Below, piece after piece: positions 7,347 to 15,013 of a DNA stretch of 16,752 nucleotides (positions are counted from its first letter, which is position 1; every line of letters begins with the position of its first letter). Origin of the DNA: UBA9410 sp963933065. Lineage in GTDB: Bacteria; Actinomycetota; Acidimicrobiia; Acidimicrobiales; MedAcidi-G1. The DNA lies in contig CAWVUB010000048.1 in NCBI GenBank assembly GCA_963933065.1, positions 1 to 16,752 on the forward strand. Direction: 5' to 3'. Made by a program: the position numbers and the translations under genes. The notes under the pieces were generated by a model. It searched no databases, was not told where the DNA came from, and worked only from the letters and a program-made list of their open reading frames with translations.

Positions 7347-8623
7347 GTTTTGGGTTCGGACTTGGTTTGGTGGTGGTACTAACCCTGGTGTCGGGCCTAT
7401 TGGTGGTCGTGGAGACAGTGATCCTCCATACCCGGAGGTCGCGAGCCGAAGTCTTGGTGGAGGGACTCAGGGAAAGGGGTGGGCAGTCGAAAGGGGCAGT
7501 GAGAGTTGGAGCGCTGCCTGCGCTGCTGGAAGACCGTGTCCGCACCCTTGGGGTGGTTTTATTCGTAGCAATGGCCTGCCGTATGTCGGCTGCTGGAGTT
7601 CTGGCCGTGCTGGTTGCCGAACGTGCTGGGACAGGTTGGGCTTTCGGCGCGGTGACGCTCCTCCTGATAGTGGGGTTCACCCTCGCAGACGTGATCCCCC
7701 GGACGGTGGCCCTACGTTCTCTAGATCGTGTCATCATCGGCTCAGTGAAGGTAGTGGAGCGGTTGTCGATCATCGCTCCGTTGCGGTGGCTCGCACATGG
7801 CCTCGTCTCCATAGGTGAATGGCTCTTACCTCGGTCATTTCGTAGTGGTGCGACGGTGGTGTCCGAGAAGGAACTGCTAGCCGTGGTCGACCGGGCACTG
7901 GCATCAGATGCCATAGACGCCGAGGAACACGAGTTGATCGAGTCGATAATTGCGTTTGGTGATCGACTAGTCCGCGAAGTCATGGTGCCACGGCCGGACA
8001 TGGGATGCATCGGGTCGGACCTGACTGTGGAAGCCGCAATGGTTGAGGCGGCCCGGAACGGGTTCAGTCGAATTCCAGTCAGCGGGAAAGGCGTTGACGA
8101 CATCCTTGGCGTGGTCTACGCCAAAGATCTAATGGGCGCTCACTTGGATGGTCGAGATGAGGACCTGGTCGAATCGCTAGTTCGTTCCCCGCGGTTCGTC
8201 CCCGAAACCAAAAAGGCAGATGACCTGCTGCGCGAGATGCAGAAGGGCCGCTTTCACCTGGCGATCGTGATCGATGAGTACGGGGGTACTGCTGGATTGG
8301 TGACCATGGAAGACCTTCTTGAGGAGGTAGTTGGTGAGATCGTTGATGAATTTGATCACGAGGAACCTCTCGCCGAATCGGTGGCTGGCGGAGGTATACG
8401 GGTTCACGGCCGTATGCCGATCGACGAGTTGAACGAACTACTCGGTGATGCTCTTCCCGAGGGAGACTGGGACACCGTTGGTGGCCTTATTCTTGACGCG
8501 CTGGGGCACGTGCCAGTGGTTGGGGAGGCCGTGAATGTAGCCGGGCGACGGTTTGGTGTAGAGCAGGTGGTGGGCCGGAGGATTACGAGAGTGCGCATCG
8601 GTGTGCCTGGAGCCTTGTCGTGA
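7343..8623 (+). CDS. HlyC/CorC family CBS-pair membrane protein (CNNM-type)
   Basis: This 426-residue membrane protein has an N-terminal transmembrane (CNNM/DUF21) domain with hydrophobic stretches at about 2-27, 69-92 and 97-118. A tandem CBS pair follows at about 205-335, including the signature DEYGGTAG (311-318) and the EEVVGEIVDEFD helix. A C-terminal CorC_HlyC domain at about 345-420 ends the protein. Relatives are implicated in Mg2+/Co2+ efflux or resistance; despite the hemolysin label, most are not toxins. The GTG start overlaps the ybeY stop (GTGA) and its own stop overlaps the era GTG in the same way, so it is embedded in the phoH-era operon as in mycobacteria. The transported ion is not determinable here. 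Confidence 0.92.
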   Translation: MSFGFGLGLVVVLTLVSGLLVVVETVILHTRRSRAEVLVEGLRERGGQSKGAVRVGALPALLEDRVRTLGVVLFVAMACRMSAAGVLAVLVAERAGTGWAFGAVTLLLIVGFTLADVIPRTVALRSLDRVIIGSVKVVERLSIIAPLRWLAHGLVSIGEWLLPRSFRSGATVVSEKELLAVVDRALASDAIDAEEHELIESIIAFGDRLVREVMVPRPDMGCIGSDLTVEAAMVEAARNGFSRIPVSGKGVDDILGVVYAKDLMGAHLDGRDEDLVESLVRSPRFVPETKKADDLLREMQKGRFHLAIVIDEYGGTAGLVTMEDLLEEVVGEIVDEFDHEEPLAESVAGGGIRVHGRMPIDELNELLGDALPEGDWDTVGGLILDALGHVPVVGEAVNVAGRRFGVEQVVGRRITRVRIGVPGALS

Positions 8624-9489
8624 GTTCCGCCATTGCGTCAGGTAACGGTTATCGGTCAGGCTTCGTGACCCTCGTTGGGCGTCCCAACGTCGGTAAGTCG
8701 ACGCTATTGAACCGGCTGCTAGGCCACAAAGTTTCCATCGTCTCGGACAAGCCCCAGACCACGAGGACCGAGATTCGCGGTGTCCTGACCCAACCGGGGA
8801 TACAGGCGGTATTTTGCGACACACCAGGGATTCACAAGCCTCGGACGTTGCTCGGCGAACGCCTAAACCGTACTGCGCGAGCCGCATTGGCTGACATGGA
8901 CGTTGTTTTGTTCCTCGTGGAAGCTGATGGGCCGATCGGTAGGGGTGACGCGTTCATCGCGGCTGGACTGCCGAAAGAACGGACGGTGCTGGTGGTCAAT
9001 AAGGTCGATCGGGTTGGGCGTGATCGGATTGCAGAACAACTGATGGTTGCATCGAAATTTGAGTTAGACCAATATTTTCCAATCTCTGCCCGCGCCGGTG
9101 ATGGCGTCGATGCGCTGCGCACCCATGTGCTGGAACGCCTACCTGATGGCCCCCAGTACTACCCCGACGACATGGTTACTGACGTGCCCGAGGCGTTTTG
9201 GGTGGCGGAGTTGGTTCGCGAGCAGTTGTTGGCGGTTGTTAAGGAGGAGTTGCCGCACTCTATCGCTACTCGTGTCACTGAATGGGAGTGGCCGCGTGTT
9301 CGGTGCGAGATTCTCGTCGAGCGTGACTCTCAGAAGGGAATCGTGATTGGGAAGAAGGGGCTGGTCCTTAAGGAAGTTGGGATTGCCGCCCGGGCCCAGA
9401 TGCCTGAAGGGGCATTTCTCGAACTTGTGGTCCGGGTCGACAAGGACTGGCAGCGGCGGCCCAAGGCCCTAGACCGACTGGGTTACTAA
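8620..9489 (+). CDS. era: GTPase Era
   Basis: This 289-residue essential GTPase binds 16S rRNA and 30S subunits during ribosome assembly. All G motifs are present: G1 GRPNVGKST (20-28), switch I TTRT (47-50), G3 DTPG (67-70), G4 NKVD (125-128) and G5 SAR (154-156). The C-terminal KH domain shows the RNA-binding loop VIGKKG (240-245). The GTG start at 8620 lies in a GTGA overlap with the preceding stop, implying coupled translation. Together with phoH and ybeY the operon concentrates ribosome-maturation functions. Era converges on dinG, with only 39 bases between the two stop codons. Confidence 0.97.
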   Translation: MSSAIASGNGYRSGFVTLVGRPNVGKSTLLNRLLGHKVSIVSDKPQTTRTEIRGVLTQPGIQAVFCDTPGIHKPRTLLGERLNRTARAALADMDVVLFLVEADGPIGRGDAFIAAGLPKERTVLVVNKVDRVGRDRIAEQLMVASKFELDQYFPISARAGDGVDALRTHVLERLPDGPQYYPDDMVTDVPEAFWVAELVREQLLAVVKEELPHSIATRVTEWEWPRVRCEILVERDSQKGIVIGKKGLVLKEVGIAARAQMPEGAFLELVVRVDKDWQRRPKALDRLGY

Positions 9490-9528
9490 AGTGGCTCCTC
9501 TTGAGAGGCAGAGTTCAAATTAGGCCCG

Positions 9529-11484
9529 TTAGTCAAATAATCGAGACAAGAAGTCCAAGGCTTCTTGTCGGTCGGCTGTCCTAGGCATGTCGGGGAGGGC
9601 TTCGAGAAGGTCCCATCTGTAGGCCTTGCTGGTGGCCAGTCGCCTGTCCAGAACAGCGACCATGCCCCTGTCGCCAGTGCTGCGAATCAGGCGTCCGGCG
9701 CCTTGGGCCAGTTCGGTTGCAGCCAAAGGTAAGTCGATCTGGCGGAAGGCTTCTCGCTGCCCGACGAGGTCGCGACGTGCACTCAGCAAGGGATCGTCGG
9801 GTCGGGGGAACGGAATTCGATCAATCACAACTAGTGAGAGACTCGGTCCGAGCACGTCAATGCCGTGCCAGAGCCCTTTGGTTCCGAACAGACATGACGT
9901 CTCATCTGCGGCGAACTCAGCCATAAGAAGGGGGAGTGGTAGGTCATTTTGATGAAGTATTCGCCAGGGCAAACGATCCCGTAGAGCCTCCACAGCCGCA
10001 TCTAATGCTCGCCGGCTGGTGAACAGGGCAAGAGTACGCCCCCCAGCGGCCTTGGTTAGGTACTCGATCTCGTCATGGCAGGCAGTCAAGAAATTCTCTT
10101 CTCGGGGATCAGGCATTGACGTCGCGCAATAGAGGAGAGCCTGATTGGCGAAGTCAAACGGACTACCCACGTCCTCATAGGTATGGTCGTGAGACTCCAG
10201 TCCGAGTCGGGTTGGGAGATTGGAGGGCACTGTGGCGCTGGTGAGTATGACAGTCCGTTCCTCCCACAATCTTTCATTAAGCACGGTGGCTACTTCAACC
10301 GGCGCCACTTGGAGGCTTGGGTGATTCACTGAGCCTTCGGTCCACGCGACCTTGTGGCCGGGAATTGTTCCGGCATCGAGGTTCAGGGCGGACGAGACGT
10401 CGCCTACCAGAGACTCTAAGGACTTCAGGGCCCGAGCCCGGCGGGCGCTTACGTTGCCCACGCCATCCTTGGGAACGGCCATTATTTCCGCGTGCAGGGC
10501 GGCAAGCCGAGTCTCAGCTAGTTGCAGCACTGAACGAAGCTCGGTTGAGTCTGATGGAACTAGTCGTTCACCGAGGTGCAGTCCGAGAGCCTCGTCAATC
10601 TGACCGGCTAAGGCGGCTACATCTGTCACCGCAGTGGATCTTGAGAGAATGGCTCCTGCTCGGCGGACGAGAGCAAGGAAGCGACCGGAACGGAGTTCGA
10701 ATCCGACGGCCCTAGCCAAGATGTCCTCAGTCTGGTGCGCTTCGTCGAGGATGGCCACTTCGTGTTCAGGCAGGAGCGCACCTTCGGTGGCGACATCAAT
10801 GCCGTAGAGATGGAGGTTGGTGACGACTACGTCAGAGAACGCAGCGTTGCTTCGGGCTTGTTCGGCGAAGCACTCCTCGCCGCTTGGACAGCGGTTAGCG
10901 CCTGGACATTCTTGGGATCCAACACTCACTGCTGCCCAAGTCGATGACGACGGTTCCATGGGGAGGTCAGACCGGTCACCCGTGTCTGTGGTCTCGGCCC
11001 ATTCATAGATAGTGGCCAATTCGTTAGCGTCGGCCATCTCGGCTAATCCGTCTAGTTGCTGTTGTTCTCCCGAACGCTCACTGACGGCGAGCTCGCTTAG
11101 GCGTTGGCGGCAGATGTAGTTGGCGCGACCCTTGAGGACTGAAAATGAGAAAGATCGGCCGATAAAGGGCGATAAATGCTTAGTTAGGAACGGGAGGTCC
11201 TTGCTGGCTAGTTGGTCCTGAAGGGCTTTGGTGGCAGTTGCCACCACCGTTCGTTTACCCGAGAGAATGGCCGGGATCAGGTACGCAAGTGATTTACCGG
11301 TACCGGTGCCGGCTCGGACCACCAGATGGGAGCCTGAGTCGATGGATTCGGCTACTCGGCGGGCCATGGCCTCTTGGCCGCGGCGTCGTTCGCCACCCTC
11401 TGGCAGCGCACCACAAACCTCTTCGAGGGCGATAGCGGAGGCCTCAGCCGGTCCTACCCCTAAATCGTCGATTGTCCCGTCCAC
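9529..11484 (-). CDS. dinG: DinG/XPD-like ATP-dependent DNA helicase (Fe-S)
   Basis: This 651-residue SF2 helicase unwinds 5'-tailed DNA, R-loops or similar structures. With the chosen start, Walker A GTGTGKS is at 59-65 and DEAH at 247-250. Four cysteines placed for an iron-sulfur cluster lie between them (125, 193, 199, 205). Later motifs are TSATVPS, GTKGLWHGIDV and QGAGRLIRS (motif VI). I start it at GTG 11484. TAGCCT lies eight bases upstream and family similarity begins soon after. The frame stays open upstream to 11790, but that part is antisense to the conserved start of uppS and resembles nothing. Divergent from uppS with 58 bases between start codons. Bacterial DinG and YoaA are the alternatives within the family. 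Confidence 0.92.
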   Translation of the reverse strand: MDGTIDDLGVGPAEASAIALEEVCGALPEGGERRRGQEAMARRVAESIDSGSHLVVRAGTGTGKSLAYLIPAILSGKRTVVATATKALQDQLASKDLPFLTKHLSPFIGRSFSFSVLKGRANYICRQRLSELAVSERSGEQQQLDGLAEMADANELATIYEWAETTDTGDRSDLPMEPSSSTWAAVSVGSQECPGANRCPSGEECFAEQARSNAAFSDVVVTNLHLYGIDVATEGALLPEHEVAILDEAHQTEDILARAVGFELRSGRFLALVRRAGAILSRSTAVTDVAALAGQIDEALGLHLGERLVPSDSTELRSVLQLAETRLAALHAEIMAVPKDGVGNVSARRARALKSLESLVGDVSSALNLDAGTIPGHKVAWTEGSVNHPSLQVAPVEVATVLNERLWEERTVILTSATVPSNLPTRLGLESHDHTYEDVGSPFDFANQALLYCATSMPDPREENFLTACHDEIEYLTKAAGGRTLALFTSRRALDAAVEALRDRLPWRILHQNDLPLPLLMAEFAADETSCLFGTKGLWHGIDVLGPSLSLVVIDRIPFPRPDDPLLSARRDLVGQREAFRQIDLPLAATELAQGAGRLIRSTGDRGMVAVLDRRLATSKAYRWDLLEALPDMPRTADRQEALDFLSRLFD

Positions 11485-11492
11485 TTTGATTG

Positions 11493-11498
11493 AGGCTA
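11493..11498 (-). promoter_or_regulatory. Candidate -10 element of dinG (leaderless)
   Basis: On the minus strand TAGCCT is followed by eight bases and then GTG at 11484. There is no ribosome binding site, so transcription would begin at or next to the start codon. It supports the short dinG start over longer in-frame extensions. Confidence 0.45.
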
Positions 11499-11529
11499 GG
11501 CCTGGTCCCGCAGTGTCGAGGGGCGCGGG

Positions 11530-11535
11530 TAGTTT
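11530..11535 (+). promoter_or_regulatory. Candidate -10 element of uppS (leaderless)
   Basis: TAGTTT is followed by seven bases and then GTG 11543. There is no Shine-Dalgarno sequence. The element sits 32 bases from the divergent dinG -10, so the two promoters share one short region. Confidence 0.42.
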
Positions 11536-11542
11536 CAGCAGC

Positions 11543-12274
11543 GTGCATCCCTCGGACTTGGACCCGTCTCGGATTCCGAACCACATCGCCTGCGTCATGG
11601 ATGGCAACGGCCGTTGGGCAGAGCAGCGCGGACTGCCACGAACCGCCGGACATGAGGCGGGGGAGAAGGCGCTCTTTGAGGTGTTGGATGGCGCCGATGA
11701 CCTCGGCGTCAGATGGTTCACCGTGTATGCGTTTTCGACAGAGAACTGGCGTCGTCCTCCTGACGAAGTCCAGTTCCTTCTCCGCTTCAACGAGCAAATC
11801 CTGCTGAGTCGTCAGGAGGAGCTTCACCAACGCAACATCCGAATTCGATTTATCGGTCGACGCGATCGACGAGTTCCCCGGCGTCTAGTCCGGCGCATGG
11901 AAGAGGCTGCCGCTCTGACGCAAAGCAACACCGGCCTGACATTCACGATTGCGTTCAACTACGGAGGCCGTACCGAGTTGGTTGATGCCGTACAGCGCAT
12001 CGTGGACAGCGGCACGAAGCGGGTAACTGAGCGAAGTATCGCTCGCCATCTCTACGCACCAGAGATGCCCGACCCCGACTTGGTTATTAGGACGTCGGGT
12101 GAGTACCGGGTCTCAAATTTCCTGCTTTGGGAGCTGGCGTATAGCGAGCTGGTGTTCAGCGAAACACTATGGCCAGACTTCCGTCGAGAGCACTTACATC
12201 TAGCGATCAAGGAGTTTCAGGACCGAGATCGCCGTTTCGGTGGATTGGGCGGGTTGGAGGTTCCCAAGAGGTGA
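11543..12274 (+). CDS. uppS: Isoprenyl (undecaprenyl/decaprenyl) diphosphate synthase
   Basis: This 243-residue cis-prenyltransferase condenses isopentenyl diphosphate units to make the lipid carrier for peptidoglycan and other wall polymers. The catalytic block MDGNGRWA (19-26), HEAG (37-40), FSTENW (64-69), FNYGGR (138-143) and RTSGEYRVSNFL (183-194) are all present, and the length matches the family. The start is GTG 11543, supported by family length and a TAGTTT hexamer seven bases before it. A GTG at 11513 is the alternative. The long open frame back to 11228 lies antisense to dinG and is not coding. The stop overlaps the recO GTG by four bases. Chain length (C50 or C55) cannot be read from sequence by eye. 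Confidence 0.95.
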   Translation: MHPSDLDPSRIPNHIACVMDGNGRWAEQRGLPRTAGHEAGEKALFEVLDGADDLGVRWFTVYAFSTENWRRPPDEVQFLLRFNEQILLSRQEELHQRNIRIRFIGRRDRRVPRRLVRRMEEAAALTQSNTGLTFTIAFNYGGRTELVDAVQRIVDSGTKRVTERSIARHLYAPEMPDPDLVIRTSGEYRVSNFLLWELAYSELVFSETLWPDFRREHLHLAIKEFQDRDRRFGGLGGLEVPKR

Positions 12275-12990
12275 GTCTCTATCGAGACGATGGTGTGGTG
12301 CTAAGAACATGGCGCCTAGGTGAGGCAGATCGAATCGTGGTGCTTCTGACTGCTGAGCACGGCAAGGTTCGGGCGGTTGCAAAGGGAGTGCGCAAGACTC
12401 GGTCGAAGTTTGGTGGTCGCCTTGAGCCAACCAGTCACGTGGCGGTGCAACTGCATCGTGGGCGTGGTGACCTAGACATTGTGACGCAGGCTGAAACTCT
12501 CGATCGGTTTGAGGGGTTGCGCTTGGATGCCGAACGATTCGCTGATGCCTCGTCGCTACTTGAGGCGGTGGACATAGTTGCGCTAGACCGGGATCCGGAT
12601 CGTGATCGGTACCAGATGCTTGTCGGTGGCCTACGAACCTTGGAGGAGCGTCCTGCTCCGCTTGTCGTTCCAGCCTTTCTCCTGAAGTTGTTGGCCCACG
12701 AGGGGCTAGCTCCAGAACTTGAAATGTGTGTCCGCTGCGGAACCGACGGACCGATGGTTTCTATAGATATTGGTGAGGGTGGTGTGCTTTGCCAGGGTTG
12801 CCGGAGTGGGCAATCCGTAACTACTGCGGCTGTTGCTGTGATGCGGGCCGTCCTTGGAGGAGGCTTATCTAAGGCGCTGGCTGTGACGGACCTTTCAGTG
12901 TGTGCAGAGGTCGATGCCCTAGTGACTTCAGCAGCGGAGTATCACATGGAAAGACGGCTCCGTTCCCGGCGGGTCCTCGACGGGGCCTAG
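12271..12990 (+). CDS. recO: DNA repair protein RecO
   Basis: This 239-residue RecFOR-pathway mediator anneals ssDNA and helps load RecA. It shows the N-terminal OB-fold (about 1-75, beginning SLYRDDGVVLRTWRLGEAD), a helical middle and a zinc site made by CVRC (153-156) and CQGC (174-177). The GTG start lies inside the uppS stop (GTGA overlap), so the two are probably translated together. A longer frame from 12169 would lie wholly inside uppS and is not supported. The stop codon TAG shares the palindrome CTAG (12987-12990) with the stop of the opposing RDD gene. Its order relative to uppS is the reverse of that in mycobacteria. Confidence 0.94.
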   Translation: MSLYRDDGVVLRTWRLGEADRIVVLLTAEHGKVRAVAKGVRKTRSKFGGRLEPTSHVAVQLHRGRGDLDIVTQAETLDRFEGLRLDAERFADASSLLEAVDIVALDRDPDRDRYQMLVGGLRTLEERPAPLVVPAFLLKLLAHEGLAPELEMCVRCGTDGPMVSIDIGEGGVLCQGCRSGQSVTTAAVAVMRAVLGGGLSKALAVTDLSVCAEVDALVTSAAEYHMERRLRSRRVLDGA

Positions 12991-13622
12991 GTGATTGAAC
13001 TCCCACAGTCTCGGCAAAACTGCCCGCTGTTTGATCCCATCGACATTCCACAGCGTTCACAGCGTGAGTCGGCAATACGGTCCACTGAGTCGGCAATACG
13101 GTCCACTGGGTCGGCAGTACGGTTTGCGGTGTTTGTCGAGTTCTGACTGGGCAAGAGAATCTGCTCACCGACCCAGCCTCGGTCGACTACAACTGTGCCG
13201 CCGAGCCGGTCTCCGATGCGTCGGTGGCCTCGACTCATCAACATCAGTCCAGCCTCGACAATAGGAATAAACGGCAAGGGAATGATCCAAGGCAGTGTCC
13301 GACCTGCTGCACCCCGGAAGCCCGGAAGTTCACCGTCGGATTGGCGTACGACCCGCAGCCCGGTCACGGCCTTACCGGCGCTGAAACCAGTAGTCATTGT
13401 CAGCGCCACATGGTTCAGAACTACTAGCACGGTCACGGTCCATATGACGGATGGATTGATCGACAGGCCGTTCTCAGCCTCGAACGCCAGGTCTCCCCTG
13501 TGGATGACTAGAACCACAATTGCCATAAGCAGGTTGTCGAGCAGCCAGGCAACGATACGACGACCGATAACTGCCGTCGGATCGACCTCTCTTGGTTGTC
13601 GGAAGCGGTCAGCGATACCCAC
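12987..13622 (-). CDS. RDD family membrane protein with C-terminal zinc ribbon
   Basis: This 211-residue protein carries an RDD domain at about 15-150: a RRIVAWLLDN start (the Arg/Asp signature), hydrophobic segments at about 23-40, 58-77 and 109-129, and the GKAVTGLRVV and RRIGDRLGGT motifs of the family. The tail has CxxC at 188/191 and CxxC at 203/206, a small zinc ribbon probably facing the cytoplasm. Between the two lies a linker made of seven-residue repeats (ADPVDRI, ADSVDRI) encoded by a 21-bp tandem repeat. The role of RDD proteins is mostly unknown; ion exchange has been reported for some. The start is GTG at 13622, divergent from glyS. It ends tail-to-tail with recO. Confidence 0.85.
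   Translation of the reverse strand: MGIADRFRQPREVDPTAVIGRRIVAWLLDNLLMAIVVLVIHRGDLAFEAENGLSINPSVIWTVTVLVVLNHVALTMTTGFSAGKAVTGLRVVRQSDGELPGFRGAAGRTLPWIIPLPFIPIVEAGLMLMSRGHRRIGDRLGGTVVVDRGWVGEQILLPSQNSTNTANRTADPVDRIADSVDRIADSRCERCGMSMGSNSGQFCRDCGSSIT
13066..13128. repeat. 21-bp tandem repeat inside the RDD protein gene
   Basis: Two identical 21-base units (13066-13086 and 13087-13107, each starting GAGTCGGCAATACGG) are followed by a third, diverged unit (13108-13128). The unit is a multiple of three, so copy-number change keeps the frame and only alters the linker between the membrane domain and the zinc ribbon. Confidence 0.85.
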
Positions 13623-13628
13623 CGGCCT

Positions 13629-13634
13629 ATTCTG
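13629..13634 (-). promoter_or_regulatory. Weak candidate -10 element of the RDD gene
   Basis: On the minus strand CAGAAT lies six bases before the GTG at 13622. It matches the general -10 pattern less well than the elements of the neighbouring genes, and no ribosome binding site is seen. Confidence 0.25.
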
Positions 13635-13659
13635 GCCCCGCCACGGCGTACCGCGTCGC

Positions 13660-13665
13660 TACCCT
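13660..13665 (+). promoter_or_regulatory. Candidate -10 element of glyS (leaderless)
   Basis: TACCCT is followed by eight bases and then ATG 13674, with no Shine-Dalgarno sequence. The position supports ATG 13674 over the longer frame from 13596. Confidence 0.45.
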
Positions 13666-13673
13666 GCATATTC

Positions 13674-14993
13674 ATGGTCCCAAATGACGACACGCTCTTT
13701 GACAAGGTTGTGAACCTCTCGAAGCGCCGGGGGTTCGTATTCCAGTCCGCGGACATCTACGGAGGATTCCGGTCCACCTACGACTACGGCCCGATCGGAG
13801 TTCTGCTTCTTCGCAACGTGAAGGAGCAGTGGTGGCGGACCATGGTGCAGTTACGCCATGACGTGGTCGGCCTCGATGCCTCGATTCTCTCGCCCCCAGC
13901 TATCTGGGAGGCTTCTGGCCATCTGGCGAACTTCACCGACCCGCTGGTCGATTGTCGTGAGTGTGGTGCTCGTCATCGCCTAGACAAACTAGACGACCCA
14001 GAAACCTGCCCATCCTGTTCAAAGTCGGCCACGCTGACGGAGGCTCGCCAGTTCAACTTGATGTTTAAGACCCACGCTGGTCCCATGGTTGAGTCGGCCA
14101 CGGAGGTCTACCTTCGACCTGAGACGGCTCAGGGAATGTTCATCAATTTTGCCAACGTGCTTAACACGTCTCGCAAAAAGCCACCATTTGGCATCGCCCA
14201 GATTGGGAAGTCATTTCGTAACGAGATCACACCGGGCAATTTTGTTTTCCGGACCCGAGAGTTTGAACAGATGGAGATGGAGTTCTTTGTCCCTCCAGAT
14301 GAGTCGTCAGAGTGGTACCACCATTGGTGCGAGGCCCGGATGAGTTGGTACCGCGACCTCGGTATGACGACTGAGAAGTTGCGCTTGCGTGAGCACGAGG
14401 GCGACGAACTAAGCCACTACGCCGCGGCCACCGCCGACGTGGAATTCCTATTCCCGTGGGGTTGGGATGAGTTGGAAGGTATTTCGAATCGCACTGACTT
14501 TGACCTGAACCGTCATTCTGAGTGTTCAGGGGCCCGGCTGGAGTACCACGATCCAGGTTCGGGCGAGCGCTACGTGCCGCACGTAATTGAGCCGGCAGCG
14601 GGGGCCACCCGAACGGCTATGGCGTTCCTGATGGCCGCCTACGATGAGGAGGAGGTCAATGACGACGTTCGAACCGTCCTACGGCTAGATTCGCGCCTCG
14701 CACCGTACAAGGTGGCCATCCTTCCGTTATCCAAGAAACCAGAGTTGATCGATCCGTCCACTGAGGTGCTGGGCCTCTTGCAGCCCCACTGGATGTGCGA
14801 CTACGACCAGACGCAGGCGATTGGCCGCCGGTATCGGCGACAAGATGAAATTGGGACGCCCTTTTGCGTGACCATCGACTTTGACACGCTTGAGGATCGA
14901 GCCGTGACCGTGCGAGAGAGGGATTCCATGGGTCAAGAGCGGGTGGCTATAGGCGATCTGGTGGCCTACCTTTCTGAACGACTCCCAGCCTGA
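13674..14993 (+). CDS. glyS: Glycyl-tRNA synthetase, dimeric (alpha2) type
   Basis: This 439-residue class II synthetase charges tRNA-Gly. It is the single-chain dimeric type found in actinobacteria, archaea and eukaryotes rather than the alpha2beta2 glyQ/glyS pair. Motifs include SADIYGGFRSTYDYGP (25-40), RPETAQGMF (148-156), motif 2 FRNEITP (181-187) with FRTREFEQMEMEFF after it, DFDLNRHSE, and PHVIEPAAGATRT as motif 3. Two CxxC pairs (94/97 and 112/115) form a zinc site in the insertion. The anticodon-binding domain fills about the last 100 residues. Start ATG 13674 matches the family N-terminus; the ATG at 13596 would overlap the RDD gene and adds unrelated residues. The dikinase-like gene follows after 20 bases. 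Confidence 0.96.
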   Translation: MVPNDDTLFDKVVNLSKRRGFVFQSADIYGGFRSTYDYGPIGVLLLRNVKEQWWRTMVQLRHDVVGLDASILSPPAIWEASGHLANFTDPLVDCRECGARHRLDKLDDPETCPSCSKSATLTEARQFNLMFKTHAGPMVESATEVYLRPETAQGMFINFANVLNTSRKKPPFGIAQIGKSFRNEITPGNFVFRTREFEQMEMEFFVPPDESSEWYHHWCEARMSWYRDLGMTTEKLRLREHEGDELSHYAAATADVEFLFPWGWDELEGISNRTDFDLNRHSECSGARLEYHDPGSGERYVPHVIEPAAGATRTAMAFLMAAYDEEEVNDDVRTVLRLDSRLAPYKVAILPLSKKPELIDPSTEVLGLLQPHWMCDYDQTQAIGRRYRRQDEIGTPFCVTIDFDTLEDRAVTVRERDSMGQERVAIGDLVAYLSERLPA

Positions 14994-15013
14994 GCGGCTT
15001 AGGGCGAACCCCG

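Noticed and set aside
7093..8103. 336-codon minus-strand open frame over ybeY and the CorC-type gene
   Set aside because: It is antisense to two well-supported genes and is rich in Ser, Thr and Arg, typical of a shadow frame.
9510..9525. GAGTTCAAATT resembling a tRNA T-loop after era
   Set aside because: The flanking bases do not form a T-stem and no acceptor or anticodon arm can be built.
11228..11542. N-terminal extension of uppS
   Set aside because: It is antisense to dinG motifs and would add about 105 residues to an enzyme that already has family length.
11485..11790. N-terminal extension of dinG
   Set aside because: It is antisense to the conserved catalytic start of uppS and resembles no DinG N-terminus.
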